A DNA stretch of 64,000 nt from Bin22 sp965207275 (GCA_965207275.1 CBDBMH010000002.1:372001-436000); one strand, 5' to 3'; positions 33,226 through 42,811 are shown, counted from the first letter of the stretch. The notes: a model not told the origin generated them from the sequence alone. Translations and numbers: made by a program.

Positions 33226-35091
33226 TCACTCGGTGAACCGCATGGTGTTGCCCCGGAGGCGCGGCGCGTAATAGGGCTGCCATTCGATGTCGCCAGCCAG
33301 CCCGTACACGTACACCACCTCGAAGAAGGGCAGGAAGATGGCCTCATCGTAGGCGAATTGGGCAATCTCTTCCATGGCCTTGGTCCGCTCCGGCCCTTCC
33401 GGAATGGAATTGGCTTCCGTCTTCCAGGCCTCAAACTCAGCCGTGCAGTGCCTGCTGCTGCGGCTGAAGCAGCTGAGACGGGAGTTGTTGAACCGCTGCA
33501 TGTCCAATATCTCGTTGGACGTCGCAACCTCGTAGGCGTGAGAGGTCACGTAGGCCGGGCCGGGGGGGTCCCGGTCCGAGCAGTCCATGGCTTCCTTATA
33601 GCCGGGCTCGTTGGTGAACTGCCCGCAGCCAGAGGACTGGATTTCCCGGGCCGCGCCCAGGTCGCCGTGGGAGTTCAGGTTGGCATTGACGCCAACATCC
33701 CGCCAGAACTGGATCGTAGCCTCCATGATTTCCAGGCCGCGAATGTTGGAGCCGGGGCGGGTGTTGATGTTGATCTCGTTCTCCGGGTCGTAGCCGGCCT
33801 CCGCCAGCAGTTGACGCGCCAGTTCGGGATCGTATTCCCGCCACTTGGAGTTCACTTCGTTAATGCCCACCGTGCCGTTCATGGATATGGCGTTGTGGCA
33901 CGGGATTCGACCGTCGAAGAAGGAGTCCAGCATGGTCTGGCAGTCAATGGCGTGGGTAAGGGCCAGGCGGACCTTCTGCTTGGCCAGTTCTTCGTGGAAG
34001 ACCGTGTCAAAGACCAGGGTGTAGACTTCGGCGGTCTTGCCGCTTACGGTCTTGCCTCCGGCATTCACCACGTTATCCACTTCCTCGAACCCGATGTCCG
34101 CGGCCCAGTGGGCTTCACCGGTCTGGATCATAGCAGAACGTACCGGAGCCTCAGCCCGGTAGGTGTGGGTTATGAACTGAATTGTCGGGGCCTGGGCGAA
34201 CCAGTTCTCGTTGGGCAGATAGTCCTCGTAGATCTCGAACTGGGTGTTCACACCGGGTTCGTACCCGATAATCTTGTAGGGCCCAAAGCCGATGCTGTTC
34301 AGCGACCGTTCTTCTTCGGTGGCGCTCTCGAACCAGCCCGGGTCCTGGAAGTCGGCGAAGAGGGCCGTGCGCGGGTAAATGGGGCAAGGGTTGGGGCACA
34401 CCGCATGCACGGTCAGGTCGTCGATCACCTCGGCCTCCATGAAGGGGCCGGTCCAGGTCACCGAAGCGCTGGGATTTTCCGGGTTCGCATTGTATTCGAT
34501 ACCGTATTTGGCGGCGGCGGCGTTCCACGACGCTCCGTTGTGGAACTTGACGCCGTCCCGCAGGTTGAACTGCCAGCGGTTTAAGTCGATCTGTTCCCAG
34601 TCAACAACGCCGGACAGTGGAACTATTTCTGCCGTCCGGTCATCCAGCCAGGTCAGGAAGTCGGATACAAAGTCGGTGCAGCCCATGCTGTGAATTTCCG
34701 CCGAGCAACCTTCACTCCACATACCGACGCTGGCCGGTTCGGCCTCAGTGACTATGGTAGCGTGGTTCTTGGCGGGATCTGCAGATGCGGGGGCCGCGGC
34801 TACAGCCGGGGCGGCGGTGGGGGCCGGTTGCTCCTGAGCCGGGGCCGGTTCTGCTGCCTGGCCGCCCGAAGCCTGACCGGCCGCGGCCGGGGCTTCAGGT
34901 GGGGCTGTTGCCACCGGAATCATCTGGGGCGCGAAGGTCGCCGTTGGGGCTGCCTCCTGCTGCTCGGCGGCCGGCGCGGCAGCGGGCTCTTCAGCCGCGC
35001 CGCATGCCACTGCCAGCACTGTTATCAGGGGCAAAATTACCCACAAACGGCGGTTAAGGTAATGGGCAAACGCTTTGGTTAGATTTCCCAC
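33226..35091 (-). CDS. ABC transporter substrate-binding lipoprotein, family 5 (copy 1)
   Basis: A 621-residue peptide/nickel-type solute-binding protein (SBP_bac_5). Lipoprotein signal with Cys30 (ITVLAVAC), then an Ala/Pro/Thr-rich linker to about residue 105, and the mature binding domain (QFNLRDGVKFHNGASWNAA, RLALTHAIDCQTML). GTG start with a perfect GGAGGTG ribosome site. It presents a ligand, probably an oligopeptide or similar solute, to a permease; no permease or ATPase gene is nearby. A close paralogue lies directly upstream, and the two share long nearly identical stretches, notably the last 40 residues and the Cys-rich region CFSRSSRHCTAEFEAWKTE. Confidence 0.93.
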   Translation of the reverse strand: MGNLTKAFAHYLNRRLWVILPLITVLAVACGAAEEPAAAPAAEQQEAAPTATFAPQMIPVATAPPEAPAAAGQASGGQAAEPAPAQEQPAPTAAPAVAAAPASADPAKNHATIVTEAEPASVGMWSEGCSAEIHSMGCTDFVSDFLTWLDDRTAEIVPLSGVVDWEQIDLNRWQFNLRDGVKFHNGASWNAAAAKYGIEYNANPENPSASVTWTGPFMEAEVIDDLTVHAVCPNPCPIYPRTALFADFQDPGWFESATEEERSLNSIGFGPYKIIGYEPGVNTQFEIYEDYLPNENWFAQAPTIQFITHTYRAEAPVRSAMIQTGEAHWAADIGFEEVDNVVNAGGKTVSGKTAEVYTLVFDTVFHEELAKQKVRLALTHAIDCQTMLDSFFDGRIPCHNAISMNGTVGINEVNSKWREYDPELARQLLAEAGYDPENEININTRPGSNIRGLEIMEATIQFWRDVGVNANLNSHGDLGAAREIQSSGCGQFTNEPGYKEAMDCSDRDPPGPAYVTSHAYEVATSNEILDMQRFNNSRLSCFSRSSRHCTAEFEAWKTEANSIPEGPERTKAMEEIAQFAYDEAIFLPFFEVVYVYGLAGDIEWQPYYAPRLRGNTMRFTE

Positions 35092-35196
35092 AATTCACCT
35101 CCAACCGTTACGAATAACATACTACTTACTTCCACTTACTTTCTATAGTATTCCTCCTGTTAATATAATGTTACTGGTTTTCGCACCAGATACCCC

Positions 35197-35225
35197 GTTA
35201 TATTACAGGAATAAGTATATGTCAA
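35197..35225 (-). promoter_or_regulatory. Promoter of solute-binding gene 1
   Basis: On the minus strand a perfect TTGACA (35225-35220) and TATAAC (35202-35197) are separated by 17 bases. The -10 sits in TTCCTGTAATATAAC, closely matching the promoter of copy 2. The leader is about 100 bases. Confidence 0.85.
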
Positions 35226-35569
35226 CAATAGCTGCCGTTAATCCTAGCAACCGTAAATCAGCCCGTAGCAGTTTGCGCCCGCTGCGGTCCGGCTTGGGTT
35301 GTTCCCGGGCTATCGCATGAAGGACCCGTCCGGTCGTCACTCCGTCGAACGCCGGAGTTCGGAATGCTCAGTGGCCAACTCGCCCCAAATGCGATAAAGG
35401 CATTCTGCCACCGGATAAAGGCGTTCTCTCGTATGACTGCCGTGGCGATGTTCAGTCCTGTGATAGCTCTGGTGTTGTGGCGCCGTCAGCCCGGGTTCCT
35501 CCGCTCAAAGAAGAAACAGCCCTTTTTGCGGTATGAGCTTTCCAGCCTGCTGAAGGGGATGAACGAAAC

Positions 35570-35604
35570 AAGGGAGGCGGGCAAAATACCCGCCTCCCTT
35601 TTGA
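35570..35604. terminator. Terminator of solute-binding gene 2
   Basis: A perfect 12-base-pair stem, AAGGGAGGCGGG with CCCGCCTCCCTT, has a 7-base A/T-rich loop and lies 50 bases past the copy 2 stop. On the minus strand GTTTCGTTC follows; on the plus strand TTTTGAG follows. Confidence 0.8.
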
Positions 35605-35649
35605 GTGGTGAAATTCGCAGGAACCCGTGGGGCTCCGGTGCGATCCAGG

Positions 35650-37518
35650 TCACTCGGTGAAACGCATGGTGTTGCCCCGCAAGCGTGGCGCGTAGTAGGG
35701 CTGCCATTCGATATCATCGGCCAGCCCATACACGTAAACCACCTCGAAGAAGGGCAGGAAGATGGCATCTTCGTAGGCGAAGTCGGCGATCTCTTCCATG
35801 GCCTTGGTGCGTGCCGGACCCTCCGGAATGGAATTGGCTTCCGTCTTCCAGGCCTCGAACTCGGCGGTGCAGTGCCTGCTGCTGCGGCTGAAGCAGCTGA
35901 GACGGGAGTTGTTGAACCGCTGCATGTCAAGGATTTCGTTGGACGTGGCTACCTCGTAGGCATGGGATGAACGGAAAGCGGGTCCCGGGGGATCCCGGTC
36001 GGCGCAGTCCATTGCCTCCTGGTAACCGGGTTCACCGGAGAAGCGTCCGCAACCGGAAATCTGCAATTCCCTGGCAGCGCCCAGGTCTCCGAAGGAGTTC
36101 AGCTGGGCGTTGACGTCAACGTCCCGCCAGAACTGGACTACGGCTTCCAGGAGTTCCTCGCCTCGGATGTTGGAGCCGGGGCGGGTGTTGATGTGGATTT
36201 CCGGGTTGTCATCCCGGTTGGCGCCCTGGTAATAGCCCGCCTCTTCCAACAATTCGCGTGCCAGTTCAGGATCGTATTCGCGCCACTTGGAGTTCTCCGG
36301 CGTAATGCCCACCGTACCCATCATGGATATGGCGTTGTGGCACGGGATCTGGCCGTCAAAGAGGGAGTCGAGCAAGGTCTGACAGTCTATCGCGTGGGTC
36401 AGAGCCAGGCGGACGTTCTTCTTGGCCAGTTCCTCGTGGAACACCGTGTCGAAGACCAGAGTATAGACCTCGGCGGTCTTGCCGCTTACGGTGTTGCTCA
36501 CGGTTTCCGCTTCCTCGAACCCGATGTCGGCGGCCCAATGGGCTTCACCGGCCCGGATCATGGCAGCGCGGACGGTAGCTTCAGCGCGGTAGGTGTGGGT
36601 CAGGTACTGGATGCTCGGGGCCTGGGAGAACCAGTTCTCGTTGGGCAGGTAGTCCTCGTAGGCCTCGAACTCGGTGCTGACGCCAGGGGTGTAGCCAATA
36701 ATCCTGTAGGGCCCGAAGCCGACGGTCATCAGCGAACGATCCTCTTCGGAGGCGTTCTCAAACCACTCCGGGTCCTGGAAATCGGCGAATAACGCGGTTC
36801 GCGGGTAGATGGGACAGGGGTTGGGGCACACGGCATGCACCGTCAGGTCGTCTATGACCTCGGCGGTCATGTCCGGGCCCGTCCAGGTCACCGATGCGCT
36901 GGGGTTGTCCGGGAAGGCGTTGTATTCTATGCCGTACTTGGCGGCGGCGGCGTTCCAGGGAGCGCCGTTGTGGAACTTGACGCCGTCTCGGAGGTTGAAC
37001 TGCCAGCGGTCGATGTCAATCTGTTCCCAGTCCACCACGCCGGACAGCGGAACTATCTCGGCGGTGCGGTCATCCAGCCAGGTCAGGAAGTCGGTAACGA
37101 AGTCCTGGCAGCCCATGCTGTGAATTTCCGCCGAGCAGCCTTCGCTCCAGGCGCCAATGCTGGCCGGCTCGGCTTCGGTAACCACGACAGCGTGGTTCTT
37201 GGCCGGGTCGGCGGACGGTGGCGCGGCGGTGGGAGCGGGCGCGGCGGTGGGAGCAGTTTCCTGGGCCTGGGCCGGCTCCTGCATCTGTTCGCCGGAGGAT
37301 GCATCGGCCGTCGTATCGGCAGGAGCCTGCGTAGCTTGCGGTATCATCTGGGGCGCGAAGGTCGCCGTTGGCGCGGCTTCCTGCTGCTGCTCGGCGGCGG
37401 GCGCGGCGGCCGGCTCCTCGGCAGCGCCGCATGCCACCGCCAGCACCGCTATCAAGGGCAATACCGCCCACAGACGGCGGTTAAATGATCGGGTGCATTG
37501 TCTGATCAGGTTTCCCAA
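35650..37518 (-). CDS. ABC transporter substrate-binding lipoprotein, family 5 (copy 2)
   Basis: The 622-residue paralogue of the gene at 33226. Same architecture: signal with Cys30 (IAVLAVAC), acidic Ala/Pro/Thr/Gln linker, SBP_bac_5 domain. Differences cluster in the linker and in a small insertion (YYQGANRDDNPEIHINT), which may alter ligand choice. The start is TTG with GGAGG six bases upstream. The two copies each have their own promoter and terminator, so they are separate transcripts rather than an operon. No transporter core genes accompany them. Confidence 0.93.
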   Translation of the reverse strand: MGNLIRQCTRSFNRRLWAVLPLIAVLAVACGAAEEPAAAPAAEQQQEAAPTATFAPQMIPQATQAPADTTADASSGEQMQEPAQAQETAPTAAPAPTAAPPSADPAKNHAVVVTEAEPASIGAWSEGCSAEIHSMGCQDFVTDFLTWLDDRTAEIVPLSGVVDWEQIDIDRWQFNLRDGVKFHNGAPWNAAAAKYGIEYNAFPDNPSASVTWTGPDMTAEVIDDLTVHAVCPNPCPIYPRTALFADFQDPEWFENASEEDRSLMTVGFGPYRIIGYTPGVSTEFEAYEDYLPNENWFSQAPSIQYLTHTYRAEATVRAAMIRAGEAHWAADIGFEEAETVSNTVSGKTAEVYTLVFDTVFHEELAKKNVRLALTHAIDCQTLLDSLFDGQIPCHNAISMMGTVGITPENSKWREYDPELARELLEEAGYYQGANRDDNPEIHINTRPGSNIRGEELLEAVVQFWRDVDVNAQLNSFGDLGAARELQISGCGRFSGEPGYQEAMDCADRDPPGPAFRSSHAYEVATSNEILDMQRFNNSRLSCFSRSSRHCTAEFEAWKTEANSIPEGPARTKAMEEIADFAYEDAIFLPFFEVVYVYGLADDIEWQPYYAPRLRGNTMRFTE

Positions 37519-37822
37519 AATGAGCCTCCAAATGTTTCGAAATGCGTAGTCTATTATTGCTTTCCTGTTGGTTGAATTGCCTCCTCCTTGGTTTTACTTG
37601 CTACTTTCGGGCTGTAGCTTGCCGCTTTATATTACAGAAACACCCGGCTGTCAATTATTTTCATTGGCGGCTGCAAAGAGTGTGGAGACTTAGACCGGCG
37701 GCGCTCGCCCACCGGCGCAACTGGGTAACTCTCCTGTCCCCTTGAACAATGAAAGAATGTCGGTGGACCCGACACGGCAGCCTTTGCCTGAAGGCGCAAT
37801 AATCCTTTACTATTGGGGCGCC
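37519..37822. other. Divergent intergenic region, binding-protein copy 2 and monooxygenase
   Basis: It holds the copy 2 promoter on the minus strand (37626-37654) and, near its right end, TTGCCT and TACTAT with an 18-base spacer (37784-37813), which would start transcription just before the ATG at 37823. No gene seen. Confidence 0.55.
37626..37654 (-). promoter_or_regulatory. Promoter of solute-binding gene 2
   Basis: On the minus strand a perfect TTGACA (37654-37649) and TATAAA (37631-37626) are 17 bases apart. The sequence before the -10 (TTTCTGTAATATAA) mirrors that of copy 1, so the promoter was duplicated along with the gene. Confidence 0.85.
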
Positions 37823-38974
37823 ATGAAACGGACCGACTTGCTCATCATTGGGGCTGGCCCCTACGGCCTGGCCGTGGCCTCATTTGCCAACAGGCTGGGG
37901 CTGGAATGCCTGGTGCTGGGTGACCCCTTGAGCTTTTGGCGGGATCACATGCCCGCGGGAATGCTGCTGCGCTCCCCCACGTCCTGGCACCTGGACGGGG
38001 CGGGCGAACTGACCTTTGAGGCCTTTCTCCGGGCAAGGGACCTGCGGCCAGCGGACGCTTCCCCAATTTCCCTGGGCCTGTATCTGGAGTACGGTGACTG
38101 GTTCCGTGAACAGAGTGGAATCACCCTCCAGAGTGCGTATGTCCGGAAGCTTGATTATCTGGCGGGGGACCCATTCGCCTTCCTGGCAGAGCTGGACGAC
38201 GGCACGGAAATCGGGGCGCGGAGGGTCGTGGCCGCCACCGGCCTGACCCATTACAGCAACATACCCGACGACCTGGCGTCCCTGCTGCCACGGGAAAGCT
38301 ACGCTCACACCTCCGATTACGTTGACTTCAGTCCCCTGCGGTACAAGCGCTGCCTGATAGTGGGTGGCCGCCAGAGCGCCTTTGAGTGGGCCGCCCTGAT
38401 TAACGAAGAGGCTGGGGCGGAGATTCACTTGGTGTACCGGCACGATACGCCGGCCTTCACTGAATCGGACTGGGACTGGATCGATGAGTTGATGGACCGG
38501 ACGCGGGAAAACCCCGGCTGGTTTAAGCGATCTTCGCCCGAAGAGCGGGACGGAATTTACCGGCGGCTGTGGGGGGAGGGACGGCTCAAGCTGGAACCCT
38601 GGCTTTATCCCCGCATCCAGGGGGACAACGTGCGCCTGTGGCCTAACACCCGTATCACCGGCGGGCGGCGGCGCGACAACGGCTCAGTAACCGTTTCGCT
38701 GGATAACGGTAATGACCTGGTGGTTGATCAGATCATTCTGGCCACCGGCTACCGGGTGGACTTGGCCCGGGAGCCCTACCTTCGAGACACTCGAATCGGG
38801 AAGTTCCTGAGGGTGGAAGAGGGGTTTCCGGTCCTGGATGACCGGTTCCAGTCCCACGTACCGGGGCTTTACTTCACCGGCCAGACCGCTACCCGCGACT
38901 TCGGCCCCTTCTTCGGCTTCGGCATTGGCTGCCCCGCCGCCGCGTGGGTTATTGGCAACGCCCTGAACCGGTAG
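37823..38974 (+). CDS. Flavin-dependent NAD(P)-binding monooxygenase-like protein
   Basis: A 383-residue flavoprotein of the lysine/ornithine N-monooxygenase and FMO-like group. Motifs: FAD site LLIIGAGPYGLAVASFANR at the start, NADPH site CLIVGGRQSAFEWAALI near residue 180, and the ILATGYRVD signature near 310. I take the ATG at 37823, where homology begins; a -10-like TACTAT ends 9 bases upstream, suggesting a leaderless message. Substrate is unknown; no siderophore genes are nearby. Confidence 0.85.
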   Translation: MKRTDLLIIGAGPYGLAVASFANRLGLECLVLGDPLSFWRDHMPAGMLLRSPTSWHLDGAGELTFEAFLRARDLRPADASPISLGLYLEYGDWFREQSGITLQSAYVRKLDYLAGDPFAFLAELDDGTEIGARRVVAATGLTHYSNIPDDLASLLPRESYAHTSDYVDFSPLRYKRCLIVGGRQSAFEWAALINEEAGAEIHLVYRHDTPAFTESDWDWIDELMDRTRENPGWFKRSSPEERDGIYRRLWGEGRLKLEPWLYPRIQGDNVRLWPNTRITGGRRRDNGSVTVSLDNGNDLVVDQIILATGYRVDLAREPYLRDTRIGKFLRVEEGFPVLDDRFQSHVPGLYFTGQTATRDFGPFFGFGIGCPAAAWVIGNALNR

Positions 38975-39093
38975 GCGGCGGCCCACGGAATACGGGCTCC
39001 GCCTGCCGACCCCGAAACTAGACCCCCTTATGCCTTGGTGTTAAACTGCCCCTGCCAACAATTGAGCATTCCGGGACACAGGAGCGGCCTCCC

Positions 39094-39867
39094 ATGACCG
39101 AACCACTGGTTTTGTACGAGTTGGTTGACCACGTTGCCAGCCTGACCCTGAATAATCCCGACCGCCGCCATGCCCTGTCCAGCGACGTGCTAGCCGCGTT
39201 GAAGGAAAGATTCGCACTTATCGAGCAGGATCCGGAAGTAAAGGTGGTGGTCCTGAAGTCCGATGGGCCGGTGTTCAGCTCGGGGCACGACCTGACGGAA
39301 ATGGTGGGTTCCGATGAGGAGTCCTACACCTGCATTTTCGCCGAATGCACCGAGGTAATGGAGGCCATCCGCCTGCTGCCCCAGCCGGTCATCGCCCAGG
39401 TACAGGGTCTGGCCACCGCCGCCGGCTGCCAGTTGGCGGCCACCTGCGACCTGGCGGTGGCTTCCGAGGATGCGGGGTTCTGCACCCCCGGCGTCCAGAT
39501 AGGCCTGTTCTGCTCCACTCCCGCGGTGGCCCTGTCCCGCGCCGTCAGCCAAAAGCGCGCCATGGAAATGCTGCTGACCGGCATACCCATTTCGGCCAGG
39601 ACGGCCCAGGAGTGGGGGCTGGTGAACCAGGTAGTGCCGGCCGACCTGCTGGAAGACACGGTAACCCAGCTGGCACGGCACATCGCCCGGGCCAGTTCCT
39701 ATACCTTGGCCATCGGTAAGCAAGCCTTTTACCGCCAACTGCAGGTGGAACGTCCTGCGGCCTACGAAATGGCCCAGCGCACCATGGTGGAGAACCTGCT
39801 GGCCCACGATGCCCAGGAGGGCATAACCGCCTTCCTGGAAAAGCGCGAACCCCAATGGATGAGTTAA
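39094..39867 (+). CDS. Enoyl-CoA hydratase/isomerase family protein
   Basis: A 257-residue crotonase-fold protein. The oxyanion-hole segments are SSGHDLTEM and GLATAAGCQLAATCDLAVAS; the family closes with a helix region LEKREPQWMS. It resembles the ECHDC3-like subgroup, where the usual pair of catalytic Glu residues is not obvious, so it may be a hydrolase or isomerase rather than a beta-oxidation hydratase. CoA-linked substrate by family; the substrate is not determined. Monocistronic. Confidence 0.88.
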   Translation: MTEPLVLYELVDHVASLTLNNPDRRHALSSDVLAALKERFALIEQDPEVKVVVLKSDGPVFSSGHDLTEMVGSDEESYTCIFAECTEVMEAIRLLPQPVIAQVQGLATAAGCQLAATCDLAVASEDAGFCTPGVQIGLFCSTPAVALSRAVSQKRAMEMLLTGIPISARTAQEWGLVNQVVPADLLEDTVTQLARHIARASSYTLAIGKQAFYRQLQVERPAAYEMAQRTMVENLLAHDAQEGITAFLEKREPQWMS

Positions 39868-39974
39868 TAGTTAAGGATTATCAGTTACTAATTAGCTATT
39901 AGAGGTTGGACCTGGAAACACCCGTCTCATTCAATTCCAATTCGTAACTCCCAACTGGCGATTGATCGGAGGAA
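39868..39974. repeat. AT-rich intergenic island
   Basis: An AT-rich stretch with GTTACTAATTAGC and AATTCGTAACTCCC motifs, unlike the GC-rich surroundings. The inverse of its ATTCGTAACT segment occurs in the AT-rich island at 27391-27401. No gene. Confidence 0.35.
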
Positions 39975-41141
39975 ATGATGGCAGACATACCCTTGTTTCC
40001 CGTAACCGTAGTGGGCAGCTGGCCCAGGCCACCCGAACTTATCCAGGCCCTGCGCCGACGGCAGGCCGACGAGATATCTGAGGACGAGTTCAGGACCGTG
40101 GCGGACAAGGCCGTTCTGGAGTCCCTCAAGGCCCAGGACGAAGCCGGCACCGACATCATCAGCGACGGCGAGCAGCGCCGGGATAACTTCTACTCTTATG
40201 TCGTAGGCAAAATCGCCGGCATGCAGTTGATGAAGGTTTCGGAACTTCTCGACTACGCCCGCGACCGGGCCCGCCTGGAGGAACAGTTGCGAGCCCTGGA
40301 CGTTCCCGCCTTCGCCATCAAGAGCCCCATCGTCGTAGACAGGATCTCCGCCAGTGAAGGCCTGTCCCTGGACGAACTGGCCTTCCTGAAGCAGCATACC
40401 GACAAGCCTATCAAGATTCCCATACCCGGTCCCTACATGCTGACCCGGTCCAGCTGGTTTGAAGGTCTGTCCGACAAGATCTACCCTTCCCCCGAAGACC
40501 TGGCCCGCGATGTGGTTCAGATTTTGCGGGAAGAGACCATTAAGCTGCGGGACATGGGCGCCGACTTCATCCAGTATGACGAGCCTATCCTGGCCCAGGT
40601 GGTGCTGGGCGAGGAATCCAGCGAGACCTTCATGTGCGCTTCGCTGCCCCAGCGCCGCGATCCCACCACCGAGCTCGAGTTCGCCCTGCGTATGATGAAT
40701 GAAGTGGCCGAGGGTATCGAGGGCGTCAAGCTGGGGGTCCACGTTTGCCGGGGCAACTGGAGCCGCAAGGAAGAGGTTCTGCTCACCGGCAACTACGGTC
40801 CGCTGCTCCCCTACCTGGTGCAGATGAACATTGACCAGCTGGTGCTGGAATGCGCCACTCCCCGCGCCGGGGAGATGGAGGTCTTTAAGGAGTACGCCAA
40901 CGAAAAGGAGATTGGCCTGGGCGTGGTCAACCCCCGCATCGATGACCTGGAATCCCCGGACCAGGTGGTGGACCGGGTGAAGGAAATGCTCCAGTACTTC
41001 GACGCGGACAAGATTTACCTTAATCCCGACTGCGGCTTCGGCACCTTCGCCGAGCGGAACATCAACACCGCCGATGGCGCCTTCCACAAGATGCGGATTA
41101 TCGGCGAAGCCGCCCAGAAGCTCCGGTCCGAATTCGGGTAG
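39975..41141 (+). CDS. MetE-like cobalamin-independent methionine synthase (C-terminal type)
   Basis: A 388-residue single-domain zinc methyltransferase related to the C-terminal half of MetE and to archaeal short methionine synthases. Zinc ligands appear as GVHVCRGNWS (His-x-Cys), a Glu further on, and LNPDCGFGTFA (Cys). The start has two adjacent ATG codons after GGAGGAA. It may transfer methyl groups from a corrinoid or other donor rather than methyl-tetrahydrofolate, because the N-terminal folate domain is absent. The gene stands alone. Confidence 0.87.
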   Translation: MMADIPLFPVTVVGSWPRPPELIQALRRRQADEISEDEFRTVADKAVLESLKAQDEAGTDIISDGEQRRDNFYSYVVGKIAGMQLMKVSELLDYARDRARLEEQLRALDVPAFAIKSPIVVDRISASEGLSLDELAFLKQHTDKPIKIPIPGPYMLTRSSWFEGLSDKIYPSPEDLARDVVQILREETIKLRDMGADFIQYDEPILAQVVLGEESSETFMCASLPQRRDPTTELEFALRMMNEVAEGIEGVKLGVHVCRGNWSRKEEVLLTGNYGPLLPYLVQMNIDQLVLECATPRAGEMEVFKEYANEKEIGLGVVNPRIDDLESPDQVVDRVKEMLQYFDADKIYLNPDCGFGTFAERNINTADGAFHKMRIIGEAAQKLRSEFG

Positions 41142-41293
41142 GGATCATCAAGTCGACCAGGGATAAACAGCATAAACAGGATTCTTGAGTGAACGTCGGG
41201 GATTATTGCGTGGGAGAAGCAAGTGTCCGCCGCCGCTGGACAGCCGATTCCTGCAAATCCTGCCCATTCATGTGAATAAAACAGGAGAAGAAA

Positions 41294-41830
41294 ATGGTGG
41301 AAGAAGAGCGCGATCTGAATGGTCTTCCCCGGGAGAAGCTGACACAGGTCCTGGATTCCTTCAGGGATCCGGAGGTATTTAACGCAGTAACCGGTCCCTG
41401 GAAGTCCCGCATAGCCTGGCAGGGTGGGATGCGCGCCCGGGCCTACATGCGCAACCACCAGGTGGACATGGACGAACCCGGCGACCTGACCGCTACCGAC
41501 GTGGCCGCCAGCGCCCACGAGCAGCTGCTTTCGGCCATCGGAAGCTGCATGACGGTGGGCTTTGTGGTTAACGCCACCAAGCAGGGCGTCCGCATTCACG
41601 ACCTGGAGGTGGCCGTGGAGGGCTACTTCGACAACATCCGCAAGTGGGCCGGTGTGGAAGACGAAGGCAACCCTGGTTACGGCCGCATTTCGGCCAAGTG
41701 CTTCGTACGGGCCGACGCCGACGAGTCTACTTTGCGGGAAATCTGGCGGCTTGCGGTGGAAGGTTCGCCGGTTACCCAGTCGGTAGCCAACCCCACCAGC
41801 GTCGAGACCGACTTTGAAATGGTGGGCTAG
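41294..41830 (+). CDS. OsmC family protein
   Basis: A 178-residue OsmC/Ohr-fold protein. The first redox position is present as LSAIGSCMTVGFVV; at the second, where peroxidases have a Cys before Pro-Val, the sequence reads EGSPVTQSVAN with Ser, so thiol-peroxidase activity is doubtful. An AGGAGAAG ribosome site precedes the ATG. A hairpin follows the stop. Confidence 0.88.
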   Translation: MVEEERDLNGLPREKLTQVLDSFRDPEVFNAVTGPWKSRIAWQGGMRARAYMRNHQVDMDEPGDLTATDVAASAHEQLLSAIGSCMTVGFVVNATKQGVRIHDLEVAVEGYFDNIRKWAGVEDEGNPGYGRISAKCFVRADADESTLREIWRLAVEGSPVTQSVANPTSVETDFEMVG

Positions 41831-41886
41831 TCCCATCCCCTTGCCAAGGGTTGAACACCATAAGTGGGCCTGCTCCCGGTCGTGGT

Positions 41887-41925
41887 CGCAGGGGCGGATT
41901 AAAAAACCCGCCCCTGCGGTTTGCC
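41887..41925 (+). terminator. Terminator after the OsmC gene
   Basis: An 11-base-pair stem, CGCAGGGGCGG with CCGCCCCTGCG, has an A-rich 10-base loop and is followed by GTTTGCCTT. It lies 57 bases after the stop. Confidence 0.7.
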
Positions 41926-41970
41926 TTCCTCCGTCCCACATTGGCAGAATAGCCTCTTGATTTTGGTGCA

Positions 41971-42789
41971 ATGATGGTCGAGTTTGTATCTGCCGACTGG
42001 GTTGAGTCCCGGTTGGGCCAGCCCGATTTCCTGCTGATCGACCCCCGCGGCCCAATGCGGTACACGCAGGGCCATCTGCAAGGGGCCGTAAATCTGCCGG
42101 CTGTCAGGCTGTTTGGCCGGGATGGCAAGCTGCTGTCCATCTACGAACTGGCTGAGTTCTTTGGTTCTGTGGGCGTGGGCAACGACACGCCGGTAACAAT
42201 GTACGATGGCGGCGATGGTCGGAACGCGGCCATGGCGGCGTGGACCCTGGAATACCTGGGCCACGACAATATCCGCATAATGGACGCCTTTTTCGAGACC
42301 TGGGCGGCCCAGGGTCGGGAAAAGTTTTATCGCCCGGTGCGCCCAACTGCCAACCAGTTCCAGCCCAGTCTCAACCCCGGGGTTCGGGCACTTCTGGAGG
42401 ATGTTTCCCGGGCCCTTGAAGGCGCTTCCCCGGGAGACTCGATTACCCTGCTGGACCTGCGCAGCCTGGATGAATACAACGGCTTGCCCGAGTTGGACGA
42501 GCGTCCCGGCCACATCCCCGGCGCTCTCAATCTGGTATGGCAGCAACTGGTCGACGGCAACGACAGCTACCTGCTTTCCGAAGACCGTCTCCGCCAATTG
42601 CTGGAGACCGGAGGCGTCAGCCAGGACACACCGGTAATCGCCTATTGCCGCAGCGGGATACGCGCGTCGGTGGGGTATCTTGCCTTGAAGCAGCTGGGCT
42701 ACAACGTGAAGCTGTACGACGGCTCATACCTGGAATGGATGAACCAGGGTATGCCTGTGGAAGAAACTGCGTCTAAGGCGCAGGGATGA
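41971..42789 (+). CDS. Tandem-rhodanese sulfurtransferase
   Basis: A 272-residue protein with two rhodanese domains. The C-terminal domain carries the active-site loop AYCRSGIRAS with the persulfide Cys; the N-terminal domain reads MYDGGDGRNAAM at the same place and is inactive, the standard arrangement for thiosulfate or 3-mercaptopyruvate sulfurtransferases. Start at one of two adjacent ATG codons (41971 or 41974), without an obvious ribosome site. Confidence 0.92.
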   Translation: MMVEFVSADWVESRLGQPDFLLIDPRGPMRYTQGHLQGAVNLPAVRLFGRDGKLLSIYELAEFFGSVGVGNDTPVTMYDGGDGRNAAMAAWTLEYLGHDNIRIMDAFFETWAAQGREKFYRPVRPTANQFQPSLNPGVRALLEDVSRALEGASPGDSITLLDLRSLDEYNGLPELDERPGHIPGALNLVWQQLVDGNDSYLLSEDRLRQLLETGGVSQDTPVIAYCRSGIRASVGYLALKQLGYNVKLYDGSYLEWMNQGMPVEETASKAQG

Positions 42790-42790
42790 A

Positions 42791-42811
42791 GGGAGCGTCA
42801 GGTGCGCTCCC
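42791..42811 (+). terminator. Possible terminator after the rhodanese gene
   Basis: A 7-base-pair stem GGGAGCG with CGCTCCC has a 7-base loop and is followed by GTTCCCCC. The tail is poor in T, so this is tentative. Confidence 0.4.

Larger units (their letters stand above)
35092..35649. other. Gene-free stretch between the two binding-protein genes
   Basis: It carries the copy 1 promoter (35197-35225), the copy 2 terminator (35570-35600), and a short direct repeat GATAAAGGCATTCT/GATAAAGGCGTTCT near 35393-35430. I see no gene in the remaining about 300 bases. Confidence 0.6.
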
